In this document: piece after piece, positions 43,741 to 54,876 of the stretch
Position numbering within the stretch: position 1 is the stretch's first letter
Layout: every line of letters starts with the position of its first letter
From: Phytophthora hibernalis
Lineage: Eukaryota; Oomycota; Peronosporomycetes; Peronosporales; Peronosporaceae
Length of the DNA stretch: 64,000 nucleotides
Direction: 5' to 3'
NCBI GenBank assembly: GCA_012656075.1
Contig: JAAKBF010000207.1
Coordinates: 62,001 to 126,000, forward strand
Notes under the pieces: generated by a model
Seen by the model: the letters and a program-made list of their open reading frames with translations, nothing else
Databases searched by the model: none
Told to the model about the DNA's origin: nothing
Position numbers and translations under genes: made by a program

Positions 43741-44481
43741 AATGAATGTCGTCGCTCGCTTAAGGAAACGCCGCGACGACCTAGGTTGGAGATTGTGCGT
43801 CTGTTAGATAATCCCCGCGGTCCTGCGTATCAAGCACTACTTAAAGACGAGAAGGAAATTGCGCGAGGCAGCAGTGGCGTCGTCGCTGGGATGACTAATC
43901 TTGAGTTCCGCTCGTTCTGCAAGAAATGTTGAGACATTGGCGTCATGCTGCTCCTCGTCCTCAACGGATTCCTCATCACGCTGTTCGTGCAGTGGGCTGT
44001 GTACGACGTGGACATTTACGAGTACTTCGGCCCGCTGTCCGCTGCCTTCAGAAACGCTCCTACTCGTAGTGAACGCTGTCTTTTACAGCGTTACATCATC
44101 TACATGTACGAATTCGTCCTCGTCAGTAACATACGCTGCATCGATCCCCACACAGTCTATGGCGTAGTTAAAGAACGTCAGCGATGTGGTACAATTTTAC
44201 CACCACAGTACTCCAGCATATGACGCATCATGAGCTGGTCATCTCGGCTCCGCATAAAGATCAAACCGCGAGATTTAAGGGGCACCGAATTCTTCGAGGG
44301 CGATAATCTTCGGGGCGTACTCGCCAAGTTCTGTTTCCGCCACGCTTCAAACAGCGTCGAGGAGCTGCTTTTCGAGCTGCACACCACCACGGTCGTCTAC
44401 GCTCACGTGGTGCTAGCATGCGGCTACAACATCTTCAACTCTCTCATGCGTCTACTATCAAACGTGAGTAGTAGAGCTTAG
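43741..44481 (+). pseudogene. Unrecognised protein with one membrane segment, two in-frame TGA codons
   Basis: One frame stays open for 247 codons except for TGA at about 43933 and 44221. It contains EIVRLLDNPRGPAYQALLKD, a hydrophobic segment VMLLLVLNGFLITLFVQWAV (about 43943-44002), YIIYMYEFVLVSNIRCIDPH, and after the second TGA GVLAKFCFRHASNSVEELLF. The composition is clearly protein-like. Each TGA could derive from CGA by one transition. I do not recognise the family; it may be a host or a repeat gene. Confidence 0.45.
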
Positions 44482-45100
44482 GTAGCAAGCACTGTAGCAT
44501 GTTGAAATCGTGCCTGCGCACGTGCTTTATTTTGGAATTCCAATTAAAGTAATGTGCGTCAATAAGGAACACCTGATATGTACATAATTAAGGAGGGTAT
44601 AGGCGTCCACAATCCGCATAGAGATGTTCCTCACTGACAGATGTATAATATTTCAAAGGATATTAGTTGATACCACGTTCCTTATTGACGCACATTACTG
44701 TACTTCAAGTACTTTATTCGTCGGCATCGAGCTCAGGAATCGCATCCTGACAACTCTGCTACTATCCTCAACCAAAGCCGCTCCATCTATTAATAGAAGA
44801 TTGTATGCAGCGTCAATAGTCGCTAATCAGAATTTTCCGGATGCGTATCCTGACGATTTCATCCGGTGTATTCCGGAGAATTTGATGTTATTTTTGTTTT
44901 CCTACATAAGCCTGATATGCAGTAAGACGAGCAAGCAAAGTGTTCGTCTGTCAGGGTGGTGCGGCGGGTTTTCCTCTCTTGAGGCGACCGGCCGCTTTGT
45001 GAAGGTAGGTCTTGATGGTGTCTTGATAGGTGTCGCCTGGAAAGGTATAGCTTTGCCTTGACCAAGAATTTCGCTGTTGCAAGCGTTGATCGGATTGGTT
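44482..45100. other. Gene-less stretch with a MITE
   Basis: It holds the MITE at 44547-44700. The remainder is the 3' flank of the minus-strand ORF interrupted by the Gypsy element. Confidence 0.45.
44547..44700. repeat. Tc1/mariner-like MITE, copy 2
   Basis: The ends AAGTAATGTGCGTCAATAAG and the exact inverse GTTCCTTATTGACGCACATT-ACTG are flanked by TA on both sides (44545-44546 and 44701-44702). The interior is nearly identical to 29374-29528. The only end defect is an A for C at the first left position. Confidence 0.75.
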
Positions 45101-45213
45101 TTATCCATTGCACTGCAAATAAGCAGTCCACGGAGTAGTGGCTTGACTGTTGTTTGATGTTGGTGGTATCGGTCTCTGTGCGATGGCAGCAATCGCACTC
45201 TCGATGAGAGTTT
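45101..45213 (-). pseudogene. 3' end of an ORF interrupted by the 14-kb Gypsy element
   Basis: The minus-strand frame LIESAIAAIAQRPIPP to a stop at about 45101 continues in frame the ORF at 59225-59705 when the element and one 4-bp duplication are removed (GDNKE joins TLIES). See that entry for identity. Confidence 0.6.
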
Positions 45214-46197
45214 TGTGGTGTAGTGAATTGCCTCTCGCCGCCGCAGCTGTCGCCACTGCTGCTTTCGTGATTGACAAGCAGAATCCCGTTGGAGAGAATG
45301 TGCGACGGGGCGGAGATTGTTCGAGAACATCCGCGGCAGCGTGACAAGACACAAGAGCGAGGCGAAGTACGGAACACCAAGCTCAGCGAGAGGTCGCCAC
45401 CGGAACGATCTCCGGACCGTGGCCTTTGACGAGCAGTCGCTGCCGGTTGTCCAAGGAAGATATCCTCGTCGTGCCCCTTGGTGAACAGCCACAACCGGAA
45501 GATATGCCGGATAGGGCTCTTGAGCTCTGTCAGGCAGTCGCCGAGGACTCGGTGGTTTGACAACGGACGAGTTCACACTAGATATTTGTATACGGCATAG
45601 GAAAGAAAAGTATAAAGATAAGCGCTCGCAGAGCGCAACAAACAGAGCAGATTTTCTTTCCGATCGCAAGAGTCAAGTCCGGTTACGGTAAGTGTCCGTA
45701 GCGTCTGGTCCCGCTTGATCGCCAGGATTATGCCTGCCGGTGGACACGATGGTTGAAGTAATCAAGTGTTCATCCACCCGGCAAGTCCAAGAAGCTAGAT
45801 TGTGTGATTGATTTGCTGCGTGTGCAGAGAACGAGAAAGCTCGTTCGACCGAGGGAGTGATACCGAAGCCTCCTTCCTACCTACCCGCCGGAGCTTTGCC
45901 CCGGCACCCTCGCTTACCGGCTGAAAATCCCTGGACCCTTCCTTCTGAGGGCCAGCGAGGTTTATTTGTGTGTGTGCGTGTATTGCAGACTAGCCGTGCT
46001 CGTGTCTAGTGCTGTGGAGTTGATTGGTTGCCCTACCGACAAGTCGGAGTACGCAGGGTCAGACCAACCCGGTGCTAGGGCTGAATCAAGGCCTTCAGGT
46101 CAAGACTTCGCCCAATATTCACCTCGTCTTTGCGGACGAGGTGTGTTGTGGGTGGGAAAACTAGCAGGACATAATTCTGGCGTGTTTCTACACGACA
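45214..46197 (+). repeat. 5' LTR of Gypsy family B (984 bp)
   Basis: TG...CA ends, with a 3' LTR partner at 58240-59224. GTATAAAGATAAG at about 45609-45621 is a TATA-like candidate. The 86-codon ORF inside the LTR is repeated in the 3' copy and has no coding features. Confidence 0.95.
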
Positions 46198-46199
46198 AC

Positions 46200-46217
46200 T
46201 GGTGCCGCGACCCGGGA
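46200..46217 (+). other. Primer-binding site of Gypsy family B
   Basis: TGGTGCCGCGACCCGGGA starts two bases after the 5' LTR. Its complement ends in CCA, as a tRNA 3' end must. Confidence 0.85.
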
Positions 46218-46296
46218 TTGATGTGACCTTCTGTGTGTTGTGGCTTGTTTGCAGGCAACCAAGTAACGAGCAAAAACAAGTGTGAGAGAGAAGAAA

Positions 46297-48597
46297 ATGG
46301 CGAAAGAATCGACAGCGGTACCAGCTACTCCGATGAAATCCAACAGCAACCGTGGCGAGCCTTCGGGCTTGCCGCCCGTGGCCCCGCGTACGGCAGGCAT
46401 TGCCGAGCGCTCGGTCAGATTCGAGGACTCAGTGGACGATCTCGACGCCAATGACGACTATGATGACCTGGAGGAGAAGGTGAACGAGCCAGCGATGGTG
46501 ACGCCCGATTCCCCGGAAGGCGCGAGGCTGGCAGTGACAGGCAGTGGAGAACTGCGGTCGCTGACGCGGAACCTCGCGGATCAGCAGGACGAGGTCGCAG
46601 TTCCCTAGCCAGCATATGCAGAAGATGATGATGAAGATGATGAAGAGCAGGTGCCCGCGAGGACGGAGACGACCTCGGCCCCGCCGCGCGGAAACCGTCC
46701 ACCAATCAATGGTGACACTCCAATCGCGAACAAGGTCCTCGGCCGATGTCTCGAGATGATGCGGACTGACAGCGCCTGGATACCAATGTTCACGCGGAAA
46801 CCTGTTTGTCAAGCTGTCTGGGAGGACATAGGCGATGAAATTGCGTGGCCAGTGAACTCTACGAGCTCTCGTCAAGTGGCTGACGACACGGTTTCTCTCT
46901 GATGGCGATGGGCTTGGAAGCTCAGATGTAACCATCTGACGCTGCGCTGATAGACTGGTCAGCATCGGACGCCAGAGCTGACCTGCAGAAATAGAAGAAG
47001 AAGCTGCGCATAGCATTCGGTACCAGTCGTACTCAAAGGCCGCCCGTGACGCGCCGAGCTGGAGAGATGGTAGACCCGGCGACTGTTCCGTTGCCCCATA
47101 CCCCCAAGAAACGAGAAAACACCGATGCGGATGGAAGGCAGGCGGGTGGAGCATTTGCAACCTCAACCGAGCGCCCCGTACTTCCAAGACTCGCACATGG
47201 TGACACCTCGCTCGGCTAAACGTACGGCACGTATTGCACGTGAGACCGAGGTCTCAAATGCACCACTGAATTCGAAACGCGGATCCGGACGACGTCCCGG
47301 TTGGAGACTGATTGGTAACGGTGACTCATCGGATGATGGACGTGACCTGCTGGATTCGGAAGGAGAAGATGATGACATGGCTGCGGCGTTTGCGCGACAA
47401 ATGCGGGAAGCCAGCGATATGATAAGCATGGATCCGACGCCGAAACTCGAAATCGCGACGAACCGACCTCTTGCTCAAATCAAGCAATACTTCGGACACC
47501 GCGACAAGCAAGAAAATTCGATTCAGCGGCTCCGAGCGTTTATGTACGAGATGAAAGGAGCGCATACCCCACCGAACGAGTGGTGTATGGTGTTCGAGCT
47601 GAGTCTACGAGACGGAGCCCTTCATTGGTACCGTCAACTCCCAAAGAAGACTCGACGTGATTGGCAGCTCCTCAACGCGGAGTTCATCAGGTACTACTGT
47701 TCGCAGTATAACGAGTCGGCAAAAACTCGGTATTACTCAGCAGAGCGCAAAGACAAGGAGCACATTTGCGACTACCTGAACCGACTTAATGGCTATGCCC
47801 GGAATGCCGGTGTTCGGTTTACCAACGGTGGTCGAGAGGCAAAGGATCACGTCCGACGTTTCCTGAAGACCTGCGGCGACAAAAGCCTCCAAGACCGTCT
47901 CGGACACTTGCAAGTCAGTGAAATGCACAACCTTGAGAGCATGATCAACGAGATCTTGAAGATGGAAGACCGCAGCTCAGCTAAGGTGGCGACTCAGTCA
48001 TCCGGCAGGAGCCGTGATAAACACCGAGGTCGTGAAAGCTTTCAACGACGTGACGACCGACGTCCCGTCGCAACGACTACCTAATTCCGCCGCGCGTAAT
48101 GCTGGTTGACACCACGGTAACGGAATAATTGCTGTGCTCCAAGTCCGAGATCCAATTGGTGCCCATACTGAGTACTCGGAGGACCAACAAGAAGATTACG
48201 AAGGTGAAGAGCAAGAGTCTTGATCACACCACCATGACGATGAGCCGGATGACGGCCATGTTTCCGAAGGCGATGACCGACACCTCGCTGCAGCCAATGA
48301 AACTGAACGACGAGCTGCTGCAGACGGGACTTATAGCCGATCCGACAACCGTCAGTCAAGGGGTGACCGTCCCCGCAGTCAAGACCGACGCGATGGCGGT
48401 CGATTTGGTCCGTGCGCAGCCTGCGGTGGCCTCACCCACTCAGCGCAATACTACTACAAACGCTGCAAGCTCTGTAAGCAAGTGCACGACGCAGGCAAGT
48501 GCGAAGCTTTCCAAGAACTTGCAAACCTCGTCAAGAACAAGGTTGACAAGAAGGACCTCTCTCCAGAACTCCACTCTCTCATATTTGGGCATTAAAA
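46297..48597 (+). pseudogene. Gag of Gypsy family B (frame broken)
   Basis: Gag forms the particle and packages RNA. It starts MAKESTAVPATPMKS after a 99-nt leader and has a TAG at 46606-46608. It continues through an acidic stretch and NGDTPIANKVLGRCLEMM to 46902. After a disturbed segment the main capsid part (47125-48084) has IKQYFGHRDKQENSIQRLRA, PPNEWCMVFELSLRDGALHW, RYYCSQYNESAKTRYYSAE and DYLNRLNGYARNAG, typical of Ty3 Gag. A Cys/His-rich end in another frame (YKRCKLCKQVHDAGKC, about 48455-48502) follows. Stops and shifts separate the parts. Confidence 0.85.
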
Positions 48598-48690
48598 CTA
48601 GGCCGCCCGCCAACTGAAACTGGGTCGGTCCCTAACGGGCTGTCATAGTTAGCCGAACCCGCGGTCGACGCAGATTGTATCTTCGCGTTC

Positions 48691-49812
48691 GTGGCTAAGT
48701 GCGAATGGCCGAATAATGACGATGATAATGGAGTGACAACGACTGAAAACGGAAAGGAGAGAGGCGTAAACCTCGGTGGAGGCGATGTGAGTGGAGATGA
48801 AGAAAGTGAACCAGGTGATGGCGAGACCTGGGTCACGAGTGCGGCAGCAGAGGAGAAACCGCATCAAGGGCTCGCCAAGACGGTGATATTGCTTCCGGGA
48901 GAGCGACTGGGGTGGTGGTCATCTCAGAAGTTCGACCGGAGGGTGAGGATGAGAGCTTTGGTCACAAGCGCAGTAAACAACACGAGAATGCGGATACTGC
49001 TTAACACCGGAGCAAATGTGAGCGTCATAACTACGAAGATGACAAAGCGGCTGAAACTACGGGATGACCCAAACCACGACCGGCGCCTTGAAGTCCAAGG
49101 AATTAAGAAAGGTAAAATGTCCACCACGCGCCGGACGCTCGTCAAGGTGACATTGGGTTGGGAACGAGTTTACGAGTTCGAGCTATGGATTATGGACCAC
49201 AGCGCTGGAGTCGACGTGGTGCTCGGCACGGACTTTATGATACCGGCCGGCATCAGTCTCGACTTGTTCCATGCTACTGTCAAGCTTCCTCACGAGGTGA
49301 GGATCCCGCTGATCAAGACCCAAAACATGATCGAAGAAGGTAACCCTGGACAGGGCATATTTTCGAGGTCCTACCGAGGAATTGACGATACTTGGACGAG
49401 AATGGGATGGATTCCGACTACGGAGACGAAAACCAGCACTGGAAACACATACAGTGTGGATTCGACGGACGGACTACTTGGTACCAACCATAACGAGGTT
49501 CCGTCGAGGCCAACCGGAGCAGGTTCGAATGACGAATATCACAGATATCTTGGTGTTCTGTCCAGTACACCTGCCAGTCGTGATGTGGGTTCCACATGGA
49601 GACTTGCCGGTCGAAGCAGGGTACGTTCGACTCGACTCGAGGAAGCACCAGAGTGGCAGGTGATTGCTTATGCCGAATCGCGAGACAAAACGCTGTACGA
49701 CAAGGAGGTAGAGTTGTACCAGGAATGGTTGGCGAAGCAACCTCCGGCAGTGGAAAAAGTTGATTACCCACTGCCCCGAGGTGCAAGGTCGACCGCCCGA
49801 CTGCTCAGATGA
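48691..49812 (+). CDS. Retroviral-type aspartic protease region of Gypsy family B, active-site Asp replaced by Asn
   Basis: The 373-codon ORF holds the protease fold: RILLNTGANVSVITTKM, where families of this type have L-L-D-T-G-A. Codon 49003-49005 is AAC instead of GAC, which should abolish activity since this Asp is the only catalytic residue of each monomer. The later flap/helix part VVLGTDFMIPAGISLDL is normal. The C-terminal half is a linker before RT, with YDKEVELYQEWLAKQPPAVE. Confidence 0.85.
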   Translation: MAKCEWPNNDDDNGVTTTENGKERGVNLGGGDVSGDEESEPGDGETWVTSAAAEEKPHQGLAKTVILLPGERLGWWSSQKFDRRVRMRALVTSAVNNTRMRILLNTGANVSVITTKMTKRLKLRDDPNHDRRLEVQGIKKGKMSTTRRTLVKVTLGWERVYEFELWIMDHSAGVDVVLGTDFMIPAGISLDLFHATVKLPHEVRIPLIKTQNMIEEGNPGQGIFSRSYRGIDDTWTRMGWIPTTETKTSTGNTYSVDSTDGLLGTNHNEVPSRPTGAGSNDEYHRYLGVLSSTPASRDVGSTWRLAGRSRVRSTRLEEAPEWQVIAYAESRDKTLYDKEVELYQEWLAKQPPAVEKVDYPLPRGARSTARLLR

Positions 49813-50063
49813 TAACGCAGAGTGTCTGACCTGTGCTCAACGCTGGGACCGAATATTGGAACAACGCGACGAAGCGCAAGCGGTCGATAATGCCGACAAT
49901 GAGCCGGCAGGAGACCAATCGGTGCTGCCACCGATCTCTCTGGCCGTTTCTATCCCTCAGACAGGGGTGACCACCGAAGTCTCGGTCTCCAACGAAACAC
50001 CTGCTGTGGCAGAAGAAACACTGACCGTACCATTGCCCAGGGGACACCGGCGGTACTGACGCC

Positions 50064-51187
50064 GTGGCTGTCTTGGAAGAGACGTTCGTGGCAATAATGG
50101 GACTGCTAAACGCAGACAGCCGCGAGATCATGGATGGTGATGGTGCGATAGATGCGTCAGAATACGAAGCCAATCACATTGCACTGGAAGACTATGCGCA
50201 AGAACTTGCCTTTCTTCCTGACTTGACCGAAGCCTCGGTCACGGTATTGGATTATTCAGCGCCTAACGTGCTGAACGCTCAGTTTAAAGGAGACCAGCAG
50301 CAACGTCTGGTTGATGTGCTGAAGAAGAACGAAGAAATCATGATTTCGAGTGGTAATGCGCTGCCACCACCGGCATACGGTGTGGTTTGTGACATTGACG
50401 TCAAAGAGCACGCACCTATCAAACAGCCTGCCCGACGAGTAGAGTTACGGCACATGCCAAAGCTGTACGAGTTGCTGAAGAGACTGCTTAAGGCTGGTTT
50501 GGTGTCGTTTTCCGACAGCCCATGGGCATCGCCAATCGTCATCGTTCTTAAAAGAATTGTGTCGATATACGGTTGTGCATTGATTACAAGATGGTGAATG
50601 CTATCACCGCATTCTTGGAACATGCGATGCCGCTTGTCGACGATTTGCTAACGGAATTGGAAAGCGACCTTTGGTTCTGTTCTCTTGATGCCGCCAGCGG
50701 ATTTTGGGCGATTATGATGACTCACCGAGCGCGGAAGATCTCGGCGTTTGGCTGTGCACTGGGGTACTTCGAGTGGCTTCGAATGCCATTCGGCCTCAAG
50801 AATGCGCTGATGATTTACCAGCGCATGATCGACAACGCGCTCTGGGGATATGTACGGCCGACAGGTGGTTTGGAAGAACTACGCGATGCTAATGCGAGCT
50901 GCTGAAGAACGAACCAAGCTGCTACGTGGAGACAGTAACGACGAGTCGGTGAACCTGTCGGCGAACGGACCGATCCCTCGAACGAAGCCTCGGCTATAAT
51001 GGATCCGGTGTCACAACTAGTGAATAGTCCAGTAGCCGACATGTTTTCGACCGGAGAAACGGACGAGTCTACGTTGGTACCGGTGTTCGACCGACGCTCC
51101 TTCGTGGGCGATATCTGTTTCTGCGGAGCAACGTTTGGCGACTTTGGCTACGTTGGATCATCTGTTAAGTCGGTTTGTCGAGTGTAG
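50064..51187 (+). pseudogene. Reverse transcriptase of Gypsy family B, FVDD changed to FVGD
   Basis: PARRVELRHMPKLYELLKRL and SFSDSPWASPIVIVLKR (to about 50553) are followed, after a one-base shift, by CIDYKMVNAITAFLEHAMPL, FCSLDAASGFWAIMM (first catalytic Asp) and FGLKNALMIYQRMIDNAL. The YxDD box reads RRSFVGDICF at 51095-51124. The related remnant at 15200 reads FVDD, so codon 51107-51109 GGC replaces GAC. Fingers, palm order and spacing are as in Ty3 RT. Further shifts lie near 50900 and 51135. Confidence 0.85.
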
Positions 51188-52090
51188 AATCAGCATCAGT
51201 TTTACGAAAAGCATCTTCGTCCAGTCGAAGGTGAACTTTCTTTCACATGAAGTGTCACCTGCCGGCGTCCAGACAGACTCGAAGAAGTTGGCTGCGATTA
51301 CCGAGCTCTCGTTTCCGAGATCCAAGAAAGGGATGCAATCCTTCTTGGGTGCGTTGAACTACTACAGCAGATTCATTCAGGATTTTGCTGTGTACGGTGC
51401 CGCCCTATATCAGCTTAAGAACGACGACTTTGAGCCTGGTGTCGATCTCTCGACGGCGCGACGAAGCTACGACATACTGAAGCAAAAGGTAGCCGAGGCG
51501 CCTATTCTCCGACATTTCGACCGAACTAAAGAGGTGCATGTCATGCTGTTCGCGAATGAGTGGGCTCTAAGTACCATGTTGATGCAAGAATACGAAGGCA
51601 AGTTGCACCCATACGGTTTTGCGGGCGAGCTTGAAGGATGCCCAAATTATCAACCCCGGAGAAGGAGGTCCTAGTATTGCTGCTTCTATTGAAATTGTGT
51701 CATACCCAGCTGGTTGGACGAACACTGCACGTGTATACGCGATTTTCGACGCTTGACTGGGTGCACCGGTCGAAGTCACTGTTCGGAAGAGCGGTGCAAT
51801 TCTCGGTGCTACTCACCCTGACATTTGAAAGTCCAGCGCGTCAAGGAAAAGGACTGTGTATTCGCTCAGATCCTCCAAGCGTCTATCACGAATTTCGTGG
51901 ACCTTGAAGACTCACTGGAACTGGTGGCACCACCTACGAAAGGTTCAGCTACTATTCGAATGGATCCCGAGCTGTTGTACGCACGTCTGCCTCGAGATTA
52001 ACGAGGCCTCGTTGTGTCTTTTGATGGATCAGCGAAGACGGAGAAGTACGGTGGCTATGGTAGCTGCTCGTGGATTGTGTGGCGACTTTC
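51188..52090 (+). pseudogene. RNase H of Gypsy family B pol (first RNase H)
   Basis: This continues RT with KSIFVQSKVNFLSHEVSPAG and SFLGALNYYSRFIQDFAVYG (51345-51400). The RNase H-like domain follows (LRHFDRTKEVHVMLFANEWA, KLHPYGFAGELEGC) and LLLKLCHTQLVGRTLHVYT (to about 51740). Frames change near 51665, 51780 and 52000. Confidence 0.75.
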
Positions 52091-52093
52091 TGA

Positions 52094-52768
52094 ATGGCAT
52101 GTAGTGATTGCTGCGAGTGCGTATCTCGAAAGACCACAGTTAACCTTCCAGAGAATACCGGCATGAACAACGGAGTGCAAGCCGCTTTGGAACACGGTGC
52201 CGAGGACTTGGTGGTGGTAGGAGACTCGAGACTCGCAATCCAGCAAGCACTAGGGGTGATCGCGTGCCGTAAGGAGTCGCTGCTAGCGAAGTTAAGTCAC
52301 CGCAAGGAACTCACAGTGAGACTTCGATCCACGAAGTACCTGCACGTGCTGCAGGAGTACAACGCAGCGGCAGACTCATTAGCTGGTGAAACACTCGAGA
52401 CGAAGGTACCGAAAGTCGTTCTCGGCAAGGACAGGCAGGCCGATCTCTCAAGTTTGAACAGGATCTCTGAAATGATCTACGAAGCTCCTCCAGACGAAGT
52501 CACTGAGATGAAACCGAGCCCCGACAATTTTGTTCAAATTCTGGATGCCCATGAAACTCCGACGTGTAAAACGTTCATTGACTTCGTGCGATCAGAGCAC
52601 GGAGAGGTTGCGGTATTGACTCGAAGACAGAGCAAAGCTCGCAAGAAGCACGTCAGGTTCGCCGATGAAGGCCCGGTGGAGACTCAAGCAGAATCAGTTG
52701 AACAGACTGGAGCTACAGGGGCAGTCAGCGAGAGCCGGGTAGACGAGCGGCAACCTGACCCGAGCTAA
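52094..52768 (+). CDS. Second, plant/archaeal-type RNase H of Gypsy family B
   Basis: The 224-codon ORF has NNGVQAALEHGAEDLVVVGD, with SRLAIQQALGV and a long helix ending KYLHVLQEYNAAADSLAGET, the pattern of RVT_3-type (archaeal/plant) RNase H. The first strand begins upstream (SFDGSAKTEK near 52020, in another frame). A basic/acidic linker toward integrase follows. An extra RNase H of this type between pol RNase H and integrase is known in oomycete and plant Tat Gypsy elements. Confidence 0.7.
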   Translation: MACSDCCECVSRKTTVNLPENTGMNNGVQAALEHGAEDLVVVGDSRLAIQQALGVIACRKESLLAKLSHRKELTVRLRSTKYLHVLQEYNAAADSLAGETLETKVPKVVLGKDRQADLSSLNRISEMIYEAPPDEVTEMKPSPDNFVQILDAHETPTCKTFIDFVRSEHGEVAVLTRRQSKARKKHVRFADEGPVETQAESVEQTGATGAVSESRVDERQPDPS

Positions 52769-52806
52769 CACCGACAACAAATGCCGACGACATCGATCCA
52801 GTAACG

Positions 52807-54018
52807 GTGCAGGAGGAACGGCGACGTCACATCTCCAAAGCGCAAGACAAAGAGTTGAGGTGGTCAATCATGAAGTCGGTGCTGCGCGGAGACACAAGGA
52901 AGATTAGCTACAAAGATGCTCGAAATGCCTGGAAGATTGCCGACAAGTTCGTGCTGAGAGACGACGGATTGCTTTACTACTTGGGTGCAAGGCGTCAAAA
53001 CTGAGGACCAGCAAGACGAAGTCAAGCTGCGCCTAGTCGTACCGACAACGATGATTCAAGAGGTCTTGCAGAATTGCGATGACTCGCTGGAAGGCGGGCA
53101 CCAATGTGTGGTCAGGACGTTCCAGCGAGTGAAGCTGACTACTACTGGTTGGGTCTGTACGCTGATGTGGAAAAGCACGTGAAGTCGTGCCTTGACTGCA
53201 GCTCTAGTAAGAGCCGCCCGCAGCTCCGAGGGTACTCACCAGGCAACATCCTGGCCGAACGACCGTTCCAGATCGTGTCAATGGACTTTGTTATACCTTT
53301 GCTGATGTCTCGACGCGGCAACACAGCTTTGCGGCTGTTCCAGTGCTCGTTCACCGGATTTGTGATTGCCAAAGCGATGTCTGACACGTCCGCACTAATG
53401 GTGGCTCAAGCGTTCGAAGAATGCATATACCGATGCTTCGGCGCGCCGGCTCTCATTCGGCACGACAGGGACCCACGCTTTATGAGCCAGGTCTTCCAGG
53501 CGTTCGCCGATATGATGCAGTCAAGGTCGAGAGCGACGCTGATCTACCGGCCGCAGGCTAACGGGCAGCAAGAACGATCGGCGAAGACGGTCATGCAGTC
53601 AGTGAAGGTATACGTCGAAGACCCGTTGCAGCAGGACTGGGATGAGATTGCTGAGCGACTAGTCTTTGTGATCAACAACTCGCAAGATACGACGCGAAAA
53701 GAGACACCGTTCTTTCTGGTGCATGGGTGGGATGCTCACTCATCGCTCCACGCAATGACATCGTCGCTCCGGCGAGGGTCCGGTAGGCAAACCGATGCGC
53801 TGGCATGGCGCAGAGAAGTCAATCGCCAGCAAGGAATAGCGCTCGAAATGGCAAAGGAATACCAAGCAGCAGAGAAGAGTCGCCGATCCAAGGAACAAAA
53901 CGACGCGTTAAGTCGGAAGGAATTGGCAGCTGTGCCTCGACGATCCAATGACGAAACAACGGACGATCACCGGAATGACGAACCCGCCGGTGACGAACCG
54001 AACCTACTGAAGTGGTGA
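52807..54018 (+). pseudogene. Integrase of Gypsy family B
   Basis: The N-terminal zinc-binding region is spread over three frames (FVLRDDGLLYYLGARRQ near 52950-53000, then C near 53165 and CLDC near 53190). The catalytic core from 53104 has the first Asp in IVSMDFVIPL, the second in LIRHDRDPRFMSQVF (about 53450) and the Glu in YRPQANGQQERSAKT (about 53550). All three catalytic acids are present and the core ORF (304 codons) is open. It ends with VHGWDAHSSL and a charged linker. Confidence 0.87.
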
Positions 54019-54058
54019 CGAGGTCTCTCTTGAACCAGGCAGTCGTGTCTGCCTCTAC

Positions 54059-54574
54059 ATGCAACGTGTCAAACCCGGGCTAACTAAGAAGTTGGCTCAC
54101 CGATGGCACGGTTCATTCCGAGTTAAGACCGAGATTGAGGAGTATGCTTACGAGCTAGAGCTCCCTGACCGCAGCGGATATCGGTTCTATCCGGTGGTCC
54201 ATGTGTCCCGACTCAAGGCGGTGAATGAGTTCGAAGATCGACCGAAGACTCGGTTGACGCAGGATGTGACCGAGGAATCACGCTTTGTCTTTGACGAGGA
54301 GCTTTTACCCGAAGATAGCTGGGAGCCAGACCGACTGGCCGACGAGAGCGAAGTCCTCGAGATCTTAGAAGACCGAATGCCAATGTCAACGAGGACTGGA
54401 CGCTCAAGTCGAGAGTTCAAGATCAAATTGGCTGATCAGGACGAGCCCACGTGGGAACCCATCTCGAATCGCTGCGGCGGCGGCATGCTGTATAATTACC
54501 TGCAGCGTAAGAAGCTCGAGCATCGCTTGCAGATCAAGTCGCTGACGAGGACTAAACATCACTCGCCACCATAA
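54059..54574 (+). CDS. Integrase C-terminal GPY/F-like region and chromodomain of Gypsy family B
   Basis: The ORF begins RVKPGLTKKLAHRWHGSFRV and passes through YRFYPVVHVSRLKAVNEF, the usual SH3-like/GPY part. A chromodomain-like end follows (EVLEILEDRM, SREFKIKLADQDEPTWEPIS, MLYNYLQ). Chromodomains guide integration to marked chromatin. In an intact pol it would be fused to integrase; a short frame break at 54019-54058 separates them here. Confidence 0.8.
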   Translation: MQRVKPGLTKKLAHRWHGSFRVKTEIEEYAYELELPDRSGYRFYPVVHVSRLKAVNEFEDRPKTRLTQDVTEESRFVFDEELLPEDSWEPDRLADESEVLEILEDRMPMSTRTGRSSREFKIKLADQDEPTWEPISNRCGGGMLYNYLQRKKLEHRLQIKSLTRTKHHSPP

Positions 54575-54876
54575 TGATGACATGTAATTGGGGCAATGCA
54601 GCCCAAGATTACAGACGAAATACAACTGCACCAAACTACATATTGTATTTGATGAATTTCGAGAAGTGAAACACCGGAACGAATTATTAAGAAAGAATAA
54701 CTCCACTGCGCACCTACTACACTACGAAACTACGGCCAATACTGGACGCGCTTGGAAACTACACGACGAAGCTGGCGAGATGTCGACCGAGGCTTAAATA
54801 GTGGTCACTGATCCAATAGAGAGCCCGGGAAGACCAAAGTTCACCCGGGCACTAGACGCGTCGCTGGACCACGATT
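54575..54876. other. Spacer between pol and antisense gene
   Basis: This 302-bp AT-rich gap holds the 3' ends of the plus-strand pol and of the minus-strand gene; no ORF of note. Confidence 0.5.

Noticed and set aside
44859..45669. Minus-strand ORFs of 234 and 255 codons spanning the 5' LTR border
   Set aside because: They run through the LTR terminus and are therefore fusions created by the insertion.
45966..46226. 86-codon ORF inside the LTR, repeated at 58993
   Set aside because: It is present in both LTRs only because they are copies; there is no coding signature and it covers promoter/leader sequence.
52094..52768. Second RNase H as a captured host gene of unknown type
   Set aside because: An additional archaeal/plant-type RNase H between pol RNase H and integrase is already known in oomycete and plant Tat Gypsy elements.
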